Assembly: GCF_014645835.1 (NCBI RefSeq)
Contig: NZ_BMMM01000019.1
Span: 62,001 to 126,000 of the forward strand
DNA: 64,000 bases
Origin: Streptomyces albiflavescens
Lineage (GTDB): Bacteria > Actinomycetota > Actinomycetes > Streptomycetales > Streptomycetaceae
Reading direction: 5' to 3'
Each line of letters starts with the position of its first letter. The stretch's first letter is position 1. Shown piece by piece: positions 17,222 to 25,851 of the stretch. The notes beneath the pieces are model-generated. The model was not told the DNA's origin, ran no database searches, and saw only the letters and a program-made list of their open reading frames with translations. The translations under genes were made by a program, and so were the position numbers.

Positions 17222-17662
17222 ATGACTCAGGACGCGACGCAGGACGCACTGCTCAAGCTGCTCTCCGAGTACAAGGGCGGGGTGCTCGTCACCCTCAAGA
17301 AGGACGGGCGACCCCAGCTGTCGAACGTCAGCCACGCCTACTATCCCGACGAGCGGATCGTCCGGGTCTCGCTCACAGATGACCGCGCCAAGACCCGCAA
17401 TCTGCGCCGGGACCCACGAGCCTCGTACCACGTGACCAGCGAGGACCGCTGGGCCTACACGGTCGCCGAGGGCACGGCCGAGCTGACACCCGTGGCCGAG
17501 GGCCCGCACGACGAGACCGTCGAGGAGCTGATCCGGCTCTACCGTGACGTCCTCGGCGAGCACCCCGACTGGGACGACTACCGGGCCGCCATGGTCCGCG
17601 ACCGCCGTCTCGTACTACGGCTGCACGTGGACCGGGCGTACGGCATCCCCCGGGGACGCTGA
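17222..17662 (+). CDS. PPOX-class F420-dependent protein
   Basis: 146 residues from ATG 17222, with GGAGG about 12 bases upstream. It has the split beta-barrel of the pyridoxamine-5'-phosphate-oxidase-like F420-dependent proteins: GVLVTLKKDGRPQLSNVSH, VRVSLTDDRAKTRNLRRDP and a C-terminal VLRLHVDRAYGIPR. Actinomycete members reduce or oxidise small molecules using deazaflavin F420, or simply bind it. It shares its promoter region with the TetR operator, so it may be co-regulated with the exporter and take part in detoxifying the same compound. The exact reaction is not assignable. Confidence 0.85.
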   Translation: MTQDATQDALLKLLSEYKGGVLVTLKKDGRPQLSNVSHAYYPDERIVRVSLTDDRAKTRNLRRDPRASYHVTSEDRWAYTVAEGTAELTPVAEGPHDETVEELIRLYRDVLGEHPDWDDYRAAMVRDRRLVLRLHVDRAYGIPRGR

Positions 17663-17715
17663 GCCGTTGCCGCCGCTCGTGCGCACCTCAGGGGCGTGGA
17701 GGACCGGAACCTCAA

Positions 17716-17744
17716 CTGCTCCCCGCACGCGCGGGGATGGTCCC
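17716..17744. repeat. Single isolated type I-E CRISPR repeat
   Basis: 29 bases, exactly the type I-E repeat length, with the characteristic stem CCCCGC-ACGC-GCGGGG, the 5' CTGCT and the 3' GATGGTCCC seen in actinomycete I-E repeats. No second copy occurs within reach and no cas gene is in the window, so this is an orphan repeat, perhaps the last trace of an eroded array or a repeat carried by a rearrangement. Confidence 0.6.
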
Positions 17745-17789
17745 GCGTTCCGCACCGGCACGAAGGCAAGGAGCGCGAGGCCATCATCG

Positions 17790-18088
17790 GAGCCGACGTC
17801 CTGAACGACTGGACGTCTCGCTTCGTCGTGCAGTTTGCCGTACCGCACGCGCAGCGCCTGACGATGGAACGGGACGGGCACACCGAGGACGTTCTCGTCG
17901 ACGTTGCATCCGGTTCGTGGGCTGCCCTCTACGAGGAAGACGGCCATTGGACCGTGCGGCAGGACGGCCCGGATGCCCTCTGGGACGCCGCCGAGGAGCA
18001 GCTCGGCCGCTGGCACGCCGCCGGCACACCGGCGGCTGAGGAATTCACCGTCAGCGTCACCCCGCAGGGCCAGACCATCCGCTGGTAA
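17790..18088 (+). pseudogene. C-terminal fragment of an FxLD/PCMT-type methyltransferase
   Basis: An open frame from 17696 runs through the orphan CRISPR repeat; only from about 17790 does the translation look like protein of known type. The part LNDWTSRFVVQFAVPHAQRL, then SWAALYEEDGHWTVRQDGP and FTVSVTPQGQTIRW, matches the tail of Streptomyces isoaspartate-methyltransferase-like proteins that accompany FxLD lanthipeptide operons. The roughly 300-residue SAM-binding part is absent, so this looks like a 5'-truncated remnant joined to the CRISPR-like repeat. It could instead be a short intact protein; I see no ribosome site at a suitable start. Confidence 0.5.
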
Positions 18089-18497
18089 TCCCAGGCCGGC
18101 CCCGCCTGTTCGCTCCCCCCCCCCGTGGCGGACGGGCGCGGCCACATTGGCGGCCTCGGCCAGCGCAACGCCTGGTACTGGACGTCCAGCGGTACGCAGT
18201 GGCTTGCCTACGGGCTGATCGCGGCCGGGTGGCTGCTCACGACGACGGTCGTGGCGGGCGTCACGCCCGCAACTGAGCCGGGGAATAGGGATGACTTCGT
18301 TTCTCACCGGTTTCGCGTAGTGGTCGGCGGCGGACTGTAGCGGGTCTGCCCGCGTGGATTGAACAGTCCGGTGCTCCTCCCTGTAGGAGCAGCAGGACCA
18401 CGGAAGTTGGACGCGGGGCCCCCTTGAGCGGTCCTCTTCCGCGCGCGAGAGTGGCCAGGGGGACCGTCCGCCGCGGGCACAGGGGGAGGTGGCCGAC
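18089..18497. other. Intergenic region with a C10 run and decayed coding traces
   Basis: 409 bases without a convincing gene. It holds a run of ten C (18115-18124). A short plus-strand frame from 18125 encodes one good membrane segment (AYGLIAAGWLLTTTVVAGVT), which looks like the tail of a lost membrane protein. A hairpin TGCTCCT/AGGAGCA (18372-18378 and 18385-18391) lies about 106 bases before the LuxR-type regulator and may belong to its promoter or leader. Confidence 0.4.
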
Positions 18498-21233
18498 ATG
18501 GGCGATCTGTTCGTCGGGCGGAACAGCCATCTCTCGGCTCTCAACGACCAACTGGCACAGGTCATCGCCGGTGCGCCTCGTCTGGTGCTGGTCGACGGGC
18601 CGGCCGGGATCGGCAAGACTGCCCTCATCGGCCGCTTCCTCGCGGGGCACCCCGGGGCCGAGGTGCTGAAAGGCTGCGGGGAGGAGAACGAGACCGGTCT
18701 CCCGTTCGGTTTGCTCGATCAACTGCTGTCACCACACACGGAGCAGGCCGTCCCCCGGCCTCCGGCGGCCGACGCGCCGACCGTCGGCTCTCGGCTGCTC
18801 GATGTGCTCGGTGAACTCCAGACGCGTAATGCCGGACCTCTGGTTCTCTTGGTGGACGACGCGCATTGGGCGGACTCCTCGTCCCTGCAGGCGTTGGCCT
18901 TCGCCCTGCGCCGGTTGCGCGCGGACCGGGTCCTCACGGTCGTCGTCCTACGAGAGGCCGATGATCCGGCGTTGCCCGAGGGATTGCGCCGACTGCTCAT
19001 CGGCGAGGGCGCGCTGCGCCTGACCCTGAGCGGCCTGACCGCGGGCGAGGTCTGTGAACTCGCCGCCGCCAGTACTGGTCCGCTGCCGCCGACCGCCGTC
19101 GTACGGCTGCTCGACCACACCGCCGGCAACCCGCTGCACGTCAAGGCGCTGCTCGAACAGGTACCGCCCGCCCACTTGATGTCCGCGACGTTCCTGCTGC
19201 CCGCGCCCCTGGGGTACGCCCGATTGATCGAACAGCGGCTGGCGGGCTGCACCGACGAGGCGCAGGCCCTGGTCGCCGCGGCGAGTGTGCTTGGGATGTC
19301 CTGTCCGCTGCACGCGGCCGCCCGGCTCGCGGAGCTGAAGCTTCCGCTGCCGGCACTGGAGGAGGCGGTCGGCGCCGGACTGCTCGACGAGACGCCGGAA
19401 CCCGGCGGCCCCCGCGTGTCCTTTCCGCACCCCATGCTGCGCGCCACCGTCTACCGGCGGCTCGGCCCCGTACTGCGGCATGCGCTGCACCGGTCCGCGG
19501 CCGGGCAGTCCGACACGGCGTTCGGCCGCCTCCAGCACCTGGTGCACGCCGCGCAGGGTCCGGACGACGCGCTGGCCGGACAGCTCGCCGACTTGGCCCA
19601 CTCCGAGGCCGCCGCCCGGCGCTGGGGGACGGCCGCCCCGCTGCTGCGCGACGCCGCCCGGCTGGCTCGCGCGGAGCGGGACCGAGAGCGGTACGGCGTC
19701 GAGGCGGTCGAGGCGTTGCTGTGGGAGGGCCGCCGCGACGAGGCGCAGGTGCTGTTCGACGAGCTGCCGGGGGATGCCTGCTCGACGGCACACCGGTACG
19801 CGCGGGCCCTGATGTTGCCGTTCGACGGCGACATCAGGCAGGCTGAGCCTCTCCTGCGGGATGCCTGGAGCATCTGTGACAGCGCGGCGGACCCTGAGCT
19901 GGCCTCGTACATCGCCGGGCAGCTCAGCTTCATGGCGCTGTCCCTCAACCACGGCCTGCAGGCGGCCGAATGGGCCGAACAGGCCTTGCGGCTGTCCGCC
20001 CGGCGGGCCTCCAGCACCATGCTGCGCTACGCCCGGATGACCGGTTACGGCCTCAGCGGTGACATCGGGCGCGGGCTCGCCGTGGCCGCGGAGTTGCCGG
20101 ACGCCTCGCTCGTCGCCGTGGCCGATGTGGATCTGCTCTGCGGACGCGGCCTCCTGCGGATGTGGTCGGGCGACCTGGAGAACGCGGAGCGGGACTTGCG
20201 GGAAGCCCTGTTCATCTGCCGCGACGGGCCGATGATGCTGCGCATCGTCGCGATGTTGGAGATGGGTCTCACGCAGTACGGACTGGGGGCCTGGGAGGAG
20301 GCAGCGTTGTGCCTGGAATCGGCCGCCTCCCTCACCGACGACACCGGCAATGAGCTGCATCTGACCGTGCATGCAGCGGCCGCGCGCGTCCTCGCCGCCC
20401 GCGGGGACTACGAACGCGCGGAGTGGCATCTGGATCAGGTGCCCGACATACCGGTCACGCCGGGGACCGTCATGACCGAGTCCCGGCGTGTGCGCGCCTT
20501 TCTCGCGATCCTGCGGGGGCAGCCGGACGCCGCCGCGGCGGAGCTGCTGCCGCTCCTGGAGGCCGACGCCGCCGAGGGGCTGTGCGAGCCGATGGCCGCG
20601 CCGTGGCGCGATCTGCTGGCCGAAGCGTTCGTCGGACTCGGGCGCCTCGACGAGGCGGACCGCGTATTGACCGCCTTCGAGGCGCTGGCCGCCGCCCGTG
20701 GCCACCGGGCCGCCCAGGCCACCGACTGCCGGGTCCGGGGCGAACTGCTGGCGGCACGGCATGAGCCCGACGCCGCCGAGGACGTGTTCCGTGCCGGGTT
20801 GGCGCACGCGGCCCGGGTCACCGCGCCGTACGAACGGGCCCGCCTCCAGCTCGCGCTGGGCGAGCTGCTGCGCCGGACCGGCCGCAGGGCCGCCGCCGCG
20901 CAAACGCTCCAGGCCGCGCACGAGACCCTGACGGCCCTCGGCGCGGTCCCCCTCCTGGAGCGCTGCGCGCGGGAACTCGCCGGCTGCGGGACCAGCGGTG
21001 CGGCAAGGTTTCGCTCAATGCCGCCCGACAGCGGCCCTGTGCTGACCCCGCAGGAGCTGGCCGTCGCCCGGCTCGCCGCCTCCGGTCTCACCAACCGCCA
21101 GGTCGCCCGGGAGCTGGTGCTCAGCGTGAAGACGGTCGAGTACCACCTGGGCCATGCCTACGCGAAGCTCGGCATCTCGTCCCGGGTGGGGCTGGTGGCG
21201 AAATTTCCGCCCGGCCCGGTCAGCGCTGGATGA
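18498..21233 (+). CDS. LAL-type LuxR transcriptional regulator
   Basis: 911 residues from ATG 18498; GGAGG lies eight bases upstream, which favours it over a GTG at 18489. The N-terminal AAA/STAND ATPase has Walker A GPAGIGKT near residue 35 and an acidic Walker B in LVLLVDDAHWAD. A long TPR-like helical middle follows, then a C-terminal LuxR helix-turn-helix (LTPQELAVARLAASGLTNRQ, then VKTVEYHLGHAYAKLGI). Such regulators often control antibiotic or polyketide clusters, usually as activators gated by ATP and a ligand. No obvious target cluster is adjacent. The last 14 bases overlap the convergent small gene at 21220. Confidence 0.9.
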   Translation: MGDLFVGRNSHLSALNDQLAQVIAGAPRLVLVDGPAGIGKTALIGRFLAGHPGAEVLKGCGEENETGLPFGLLDQLLSPHTEQAVPRPPAADAPTVGSRLLDVLGELQTRNAGPLVLLVDDAHWADSSSLQALAFALRRLRADRVLTVVVLREADDPALPEGLRRLLIGEGALRLTLSGLTAGEVCELAAASTGPLPPTAVVRLLDHTAGNPLHVKALLEQVPPAHLMSATFLLPAPLGYARLIEQRLAGCTDEAQALVAAASVLGMSCPLHAAARLAELKLPLPALEEAVGAGLLDETPEPGGPRVSFPHPMLRATVYRRLGPVLRHALHRSAAGQSDTAFGRLQHLVHAAQGPDDALAGQLADLAHSEAAARRWGTAAPLLRDAARLARAERDRERYGVEAVEALLWEGRRDEAQVLFDELPGDACSTAHRYARALMLPFDGDIRQAEPLLRDAWSICDSAADPELASYIAGQLSFMALSLNHGLQAAEWAEQALRLSARRASSTMLRYARMTGYGLSGDIGRGLAVAAELPDASLVAVADVDLLCGRGLLRMWSGDLENAERDLREALFICRDGPMMLRIVAMLEMGLTQYGLGAWEEAALCLESAASLTDDTGNELHLTVHAAAARVLAARGDYERAEWHLDQVPDIPVTPGTVMTESRRVRAFLAILRGQPDAAAAELLPLLEADAAEGLCEPMAAPWRDLLAEAFVGLGRLDEADRVLTAFEALAAARGHRAAQATDCRVRGELLAARHEPDAAEDVFRAGLAHAARVTAPYERARLQLALGELLRRTGRRAAAAQTLQAAHETLTALGAVPLLERCARELAGCGTSGAARFRSMPPDSGPVLTPQELAVARLAASGLTNRQVARELVLSVKTVEYHLGHAYAKLGISSRVGLVAKFPPGPVSAG

Positions 21234-21630
21234 GGAAGCGCGGGCTGGTCGCGAAGCTCGCGTCCGGGTCCGTCAGGCCCATGTATACGGAGGCGTAGAC
21301 CTCGCACTGGTGCCCCTTGTGCTTTTCCAGCTCCGCGGCGGCGATGCCGAAGACGAACGCGGCCTGCTGCTTGTCCCAAGGGGCCTGACTGAGCAGCCCG
21401 CTGACCACGTTGGCCGTCGCCGTCTGGATGTTCGTGCCGTCGATGAGATCCTTGACGGTGATCTCGACCTCGTAGGGCGCCCCGATCCGGAAGATGGCGT
21501 CGCCCGCCTCCACCTCCACCGCGATCTCGGCCGCCTCCTTGGGGTTCAGGGTCGGGTCGGCGTTCGGGCTGGTCGTCTTCCGGGCAAAGACCCGGACGAT
21601 CTCCACGTCGTTCGGTCCCACAACGATCAT
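21220..21630 (-). CDS. Hypothetical protein, 136 aa
   Basis: I do not recognise the family. The protein has no signal peptide or membrane segment and is rich in beta-prone stretches (AIFRIGAPYEVEITVKDLID, CEVYASVYMGL), with a helical middle (WDKQQAAFVFGIAAAELEKH). Starts are ATG 21630 or GTG 21621; a GAGGGAG ribosome site directly abuts the ATG and is nine bases from the GTG, so the GTG is plausible. Codon use is normal for the window. The gene stands alone between a convergent regulator and a decayed region. Confidence 0.55.
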   Translation of the reverse strand: MIVVGPNDVEIVRVFARKTTSPNADPTLNPKEAAEIAVEVEAGDAIFRIGAPYEVEITVKDLIDGTNIQTATANVVSGLLSQAPWDKQQAAFVFGIAAAELEKHKGHQCEVYASVYMGLTDPDASFATSPRFLIQR

Positions 21631-21792
21631 CTCCCTCGTGGGGAAGGTGCCGTCCGGCCCCGTGCCGGATGCTCACCGCATCCCCCGTGGGAGACATTAG
21701 GAACGGTGCGAGCCGCCACGCTTCGGGGTACGGCTCGGGGAAAACCCCTGGGAACTTCGGGAACCGGCCCCGGTACGACGGAGTGTGCCCGG

Positions 21793-22005
21793 GTGGCGTG
21801 TGCCGCCGCGATCGGAGCTGGCGCAGCACTGCTGTACACGGTCCGTAATTACCGGTTGAGTCGACGCGGTCAGGTCACCGACCGGTTCACCAAGGCACTG
21901 GAACGCCTCGGCTCCGAGGCGAGATATGTACGGATCGGGGGAGTACTGGCGCTGGAACAGATCGTGCAGGGCGCCCCCGAGCAGGCGACTCATGCCGCCC
22001 AGGTG
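21793..22005 (+). pseudogene. N-terminal fragment of a pentapeptide-repeat-type protein
   Basis: About 70 codons read RNYRLSRRGQVTDRFTKALE, then LGSEARYVRIGGVLALEQIV and EQATHAAQV. This is the conserved pre-repeat segment of Streptomyces membrane proteins that continue with pentapeptide repeats. The frame then runs into unrelated sequence at the start of the direct repeat at 22014, and no pentapeptide block follows in any frame, so it is a truncated relic. Any upstream membrane helices are reduced to the short AAAIGAGAALLYTV segment. Confidence 0.6.
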
Positions 22006-22013
22006 GGGCTACT

Positions 22014-22075
22014 GACGGAATGCGGCTCGTCGGGTGACGGAATGCTGGTCGCCGGGTCACCGGGCCGGGCCGCCG
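22014..22075 (+). repeat. Imperfect direct repeat, copy A
   Basis: The first 32 bases match copy B (23114-23176) at 28 positions, both containing GGTGACGGAATGC. A second matching block around GGGCCGGGC follows after a short unmatched stretch. The copies are offset by exactly 1,100 bases and flank the gene at 22277-22981. Confidence 0.6.
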
Positions 22076-22276
22076 GCTCCCGGTCGACGACGTTCGCGCC
22101 GTAGTGGGCTCCGAGTTTGGGAACCCGCGCCCCGCCCCCAACCACCCACGACTGAGCCCACCATCATGTGACCGCACGCCCGTAGGGCGCCCTGCGTCCA
22201 CCCTGCCGAGCGCTGAGGGCTGCGGAAGACGTTAACTGCCGTCCCAGCGTCGTCTTGCCCTCAACAACCACCACTA

Positions 22277-22981
22277 TCAGGTGGTTCCCCCGTCGCACAT
22301 GGCGGCCCGCTTTGGTGCTGGCGGGGCATCCAGCGTCACCTCGCTGGTGCCTGGGAAATCTGGTTCGCCGATTTGGCGGGACTCCTCAAGTCCATCATCC
22401 GCCCGCCGCCAGGTGCGCCCGTCGCCGTCGGTGAAGTTCAAGATGCTCAGCTGTACTTCACTTGGACGTTGCTGACTCACATCTAGTGCACTCAGCAACG
22501 TCTCTTCCGTAAGCACCATCTCCTTGCATGGCCCGAGATTCGGGAAGGTCAGTTGAAACGGTTCCAATACAGCGGGGTCTTCGCCGCGTTGCTGGGTCAC
22601 AAGTAACAGCGACAATGTGATGCCTGTGATGGGGTCAGGCGATCGATTCATCACGTGCACGGTGCGCTGCGCGCGATGCGGGCCCCCCTCACTCCAGAAG
22701 GAGACATGGGAAGCCTGGCTGCGGCTTTCGCGCTGGGTAGCCTCTCGTGACTGCTCGAGTCGGTCCTTCGACACAGCGGCGCCGTAGTACGTGGCCACGC
22801 CAGTGAAAATGAGGCTGCCGATCGCGGCGACTGCACCGAGGACACCCCCGATATGGGCCCACCGGATGCGGTGCCACCAGCGTTCCGGACCAACCTCGCG
22901 GACACGCCCCCTGACCCGATCTGGGGTCGGCCGTTGGCGTGCGAGTCGGACTCGCACCTGACGGTGTGCATTCCCAACCAC
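22277..22981 (-). CDS. Hypothetical single-pass membrane protein
   Basis: 234 residues, not recognised. One membrane segment lies near residues 43-65 (IGGVLGAVAAIGSLIFTGVA), followed by a charged linker (SKDRLEQSREATQRESRSQ) and a soluble C-terminal domain of about 150 residues with alternating beta strands. The start GTG 22981 has GAGGGGG upstream. A perfect palindrome (22939-22957) falls inside the first codons, so the true start could be downstream, or the site could be an operator. It lies about 500 bases beyond the NACHT gene on the same strand and might belong with it. Flanking direct repeats and nearby fragments suggest acquired DNA. Confidence 0.5.
   Translation of the reverse strand: MVGNAHRQVRVRLARQRPTPDRVRGRVREVGPERWWHRIRWAHIGGVLGAVAAIGSLIFTGVATYYGAAVSKDRLEQSREATQRESRSQASHVSFWSEGGPHRAQRTVHVMNRSPDPITGITLSLLLVTQQRGEDPAVLEPFQLTFPNLGPCKEMVLTEETLLSALDVSQQRPSEVQLSILNFTDGDGRTWRRADDGLEESRQIGEPDFPGTSEVTLDAPPAPKRAAMCDGGTT
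22939..22957. promoter_or_regulatory. Perfect 19-bp palindrome
   Basis: GTGCGAGTC-G-GACTCGCAC: nine-base perfect arms around one base, within the 5' end of the reading frame at 22277-22981. It is suitable as a dimeric repressor site, but a chance or RNA-hairpin origin is possible. Confidence 0.35.
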
Positions 22982-23113
22982 TGGACCCCCTCATGCCGTC
23001 AGCGGGAAAGACGCCGGAATCACCGATTCGGCTTCCGACGCTCCTACTCGGCGACCCGCGTGTCCCCCTCTTTGGTCCTGGAGTGGGAACACCCGGGTCT
23101 GAAACGGCCAACC

Positions 23114-23176
23114 GACGAAATGCGGCTCGCGAGGTGACGGAATGCGCAGAGCACGGTCAGAGGGCCGGGCGGCCGC
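23114..23176 (+). repeat. Imperfect direct repeat, copy B
   Basis: Partner of 22014-22075: GACGAAATGCGGCTCG at its start against GACGGAATGCGGCTCG in copy A, then the shared GGTGACGGAATGC and a GGGCCGGGC block. Confidence 0.6.
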
Positions 23177-23272
23177 CGCGTGTCCGCCGGCGCCCGCGAT
23201 GCGCTGGGTTCCCAGACTGGGAACGTGGGACCTGCTCGGGGATCTTGGGGCGCTCCTGGAAGGTGAATGTCC

Positions 23273-23337
23273 TGTCTCACCCAATCGAGTCGATGTCTCA
23301 GCGAACCGAGTCGCTCCGAGGCCTGTCTCAGCGAACC
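23273..23337. repeat. Three short direct repeats (TGTCTCA type)
   Basis: Copies start at 23273, 23294 and 23324. Copies two and three share TGTCTCAGCGAACC exactly; copy one reads TGTCTCACCCAATC. Copies one and two also share the following GAGTCG. Spacings of 21 and 30 bases are whole or near-whole helical turns, as in iteron-like or multi-site operators. Confidence 0.5.
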
Positions 23338-23475
23338 TACCCGGGCGGCTGCTTGCGTTGGGGTGCTGGTCGCCCTGCTGTCGTCCGGTTGACGGAGCGG
23401 TGTGGAAACCGGCGAGTATCAGGCGTCCGTTAGGTCGCCGCGAAGCCACCAGCCTGAGGGAAGTCGTCGGCCTGA

Positions 23476-25851
23476 TCAGGCGCTCTCCCCAGTACGGTCC
23501 GAAGCGAGCTGCTCCTGCAACCGCGCATGCCGAAACTGGTAGACGGAGCCCGCCTGGCGTAGTACCCCCCGCTCATGCGCCTCAGCGAGGAAGGCCATCA
23601 AGCGCCAGGGGAGTCGGCCCGCCCCACACAGCCACAGGCGCGCGATGAGCAGCCTTCCCCACGCGGATACAACCAGGGCGATGGGCCCGATCGGCAGGCA
23701 GACTGCGGTCGCGATGCCCGCCCCCTGAGGCAGAACAAAATCGGCGAGTCCGGCGCTCAAAAGGGCGCTGTTCAGCACGAGGAACCCGCGTATGAGCCCC
23801 GTCGCCCGGTCGGAACGAAGGCTGTCCAGTGGGCTCGAGGTACGGCTGGTGTCGACGGGCACTCCGAGCCACCGGTGAAGGCCAGCGGAAAATCCTGCGA
23901 CGAGGCCGAGTCCGAGTCCGCCGGTAACCCCGAACGCCACGGCTGAGCGGAACAGTTCGCCAGGGCTCTGCCCCTCCGCCAGCCATTGCCACCGGTTGTC
24001 TTCACTGAACGCAGCAGCTCGCCCAGCGGCTGTGCTGCCCGCCGCGAGCGCGAAGCCCAGACCAAGTACGGTTCCAGCCAGCAACCCCACACTGAGTCCT
24101 TGGCCGAGAGCTCGGCCCAACCGCCAGGGCTGCGCGCTCGCGCGCTGCTGCCGGCGCCGCCACCCAAACGGCATCGTGGAGGGAGTGGGTGTAGTGGTGA
24201 CACCGACGACGGCCAGTCCTGAGGCCACCGCCAGCCCGTACAGCGCACCAACGGTGAGCCTGTCCAGCACCGGGCCGATCCCGTACGCAGCCCCCGTCCC
24301 CCTCGTAATCCACTCCCCCTGCGACACAAAAAGTGGCTGAACCCATCCGATGCGCGCGGCCAGCGGGATCACACCGATGAGTGGCAACAGCGCCTTGTAT
24401 CGAAGCCTGATTCCCTCTCGGCTCAGAACGGCGTATCCAACGCACAGGCCGAGGAGACCAGCGCCCGCGGCCACCGTCGATGCCGCGCCGTGACCCGACA
24501 GCCACCGGGCTACGCAGATCGCTTCTATGAGTATCCCGAGTCCCAGCAGCGGTCCGAGGAGCCGCAGCGGTGCGGGCTGTGCCTCGGGCAACTCCCACCA
24601 AGCCAGGTCGCGCGTTCCGCGCTGTTCTAGATGCCGGGCGAGGAAGCGCAGCCAATGCACGGCATCGTCGCTGTCCCAGCGAGCCGACGTGCGGAAGGAG
24701 GCGGGGACGAACGCTTCCAGCAGGTGCTGTTGCAGAACCGCAGGTGTGGCGAAGCGGGGATTGCATAGGAGCTCGGAGGGATCGGCCCCCGTGTCACCGT
24801 AGGCGGCTCGGGCCATCGCAACCATCAGCGGAAGGCTCAGGATTTCCCGCAGGCGGCGGGACGTGGGTGTGTCCGGATGGCGTCGGACGTGGTCAAGGAT
24901 CGGGTCCCAGGCGGTGGCGCGCGTTCCAGCGGGGTCCCGCACGGGTCGTGCGGTGCGGACCAGGAATTCGGCTGCCTCCTCGAAGCCGAGTGGTTGTAGT
25001 TCGACCACCGCCGCCGAGGTGAGAACATCGCTGTTTTGGACGACTTCGGCGTACACGTTGCTGCGGCAGGTCAGCAGCAGCGGAGAACCGGCGTCCAGTT
25101 CTGTGTTGAGCCGCCACACGGCCGCAGATCGCGTGGGGGCGGCCATCTCGTCGAGTCCGTCGAGGACCGGGAGGACCCGTCCGGTGGCGACGAGTTCACG
25201 CGCCAGGACGTCTCCCGAGGGGCCGTCGGCGGCCAGTGTGGGGTATCCGATGACGAGCTGGTCCGCCAGCCACTGACGCAGGCCCTGCTGGTCGGGGTGC
25301 CAGGTGGAGACCTGGAAGATCACGGGAACCGGATCGCCGGTGCGTTGTCTGCTGAGCAGGTCAAGGGTGAAGCGAACGGCGAGAACGGTCTTGCCGCTGC
25401 CGGGAGCGCCGAGGACGACCAGGCGACGGGAGGGAACGCGGCCGAACACGTGGGCGATGTCGGTGATTTGGCCGTCCAGGTCGGGACGCTGGCCGTCCCG
25501 GGCCGGCCACCCTATGGCCTCTTCAAGGTCAGAGAGCCAGGCCGACGCCGCTACCCAGCGCACCGCCAGCGGTTCTGGGTCTTGGAGCCGCCGCAGCCGC
25601 CATTCCGCCTGCCACTGGGCGCGAACTGCCTCTGCCAGAGTGCCAGCGGCCCGGTCCAGTAACTCGCCAGGAGACGGAGAAGGGCCGGTCCGCGCCGTGC
25701 TCAGCAGCAGACCAGCGAGGGAGACAAGGAACCCCAGGACCGACAGCAGAGGCCCCGTGCTCTCGAGACTCCGATCTCGCACGGCTACCACCGTCAGGGC
25801 ACCGGTGGCCAGTGCCGCACCCACCCACAGTCCACGGCGCCAATTCCTCAT
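23476..25851 (-). CDS. NACHT-domain STAND ATPase with membrane segments
   Basis: About 791 residues from ATG 25851 (MRNWRRGLW); an upstream in-frame ATG at 25956 would add 35 Arg/Gly-rich residues. Two membrane helices lie near the N-terminus (LWVGAALATGALTVVAV, LLSVLGFLVSLAGLLL). The NACHT domain follows with Walker A GAPGSGKT and a NACHT-type Walker B VLPVLDGLDEM, and a winged-helix-like region after that. The C-terminal third is a polytopic membrane domain with several long hydrophobic segments. NACHT ATPases are sensors, and some bacterial relatives act in phage defence; whether this membrane form does is not known. It sits in a region of fragments and insertion sequences, consistent with a mobile defence-type gene. 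Confidence 0.8.
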   Translation of the reverse strand: MRNWRRGLWVGAALATGALTVVAVRDRSLESTGPLLSVLGFLVSLAGLLLSTARTGPSPSPGELLDRAAGTLAEAVRAQWQAEWRLRRLQDPEPLAVRWVAASAWLSDLEEAIGWPARDGQRPDLDGQITDIAHVFGRVPSRRLVVLGAPGSGKTVLAVRFTLDLLSRQRTGDPVPVIFQVSTWHPDQQGLRQWLADQLVIGYPTLAADGPSGDVLARELVATGRVLPVLDGLDEMAAPTRSAAVWRLNTELDAGSPLLLTCRSNVYAEVVQNSDVLTSAAVVELQPLGFEEAAEFLVRTARPVRDPAGTRATAWDPILDHVRRHPDTPTSRRLREILSLPLMVAMARAAYGDTGADPSELLCNPRFATPAVLQQHLLEAFVPASFRTSARWDSDDAVHWLRFLARHLEQRGTRDLAWWELPEAQPAPLRLLGPLLGLGILIEAICVARWLSGHGAASTVAAGAGLLGLCVGYAVLSREGIRLRYKALLPLIGVIPLAARIGWVQPLFVSQGEWITRGTGAAYGIGPVLDRLTVGALYGLAVASGLAVVGVTTTPTPSTMPFGWRRRQQRASAQPWRLGRALGQGLSVGLLAGTVLGLGFALAAGSTAAGRAAAFSEDNRWQWLAEGQSPGELFRSAVAFGVTGGLGLGLVAGFSAGLHRWLGVPVDTSRTSSPLDSLRSDRATGLIRGFLVLNSALLSAGLADFVLPQGAGIATAVCLPIGPIALVVSAWGRLLIARLWLCGAGRLPWRLMAFLAEAHERGVLRQAGSVYQFRHARLQEQLASDRTGESA

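Larger units (their letters stand above)
21631..22276. other. Decayed intergenic region
   Basis: 646 bases with no complete gene. It contains the pentapeptide-protein fragment (21793-22005) and the first copy of a long imperfect direct repeat (22014-22075). The rest shows no supported frame or strong hairpin. Confidence 0.5.
22982..23475. other. Intergenic region upstream of the membrane protein
   Basis: 494 bases with no supported gene. It carries direct-repeat copy B (23114-23176) and a cluster of TGTCTCA repeats (23273-23337). Open frames here are short and lack ribosome sites. Confidence 0.5.

Noticed and set aside
18372..18391. TGCTCCT/AGGAGCA hairpin as a second CRISPR repeat
   Set aside because: It lacks the CCCCGC/GCGGGG stem and the GATGGTCCC end of the I-E repeat; only a simple hairpin.
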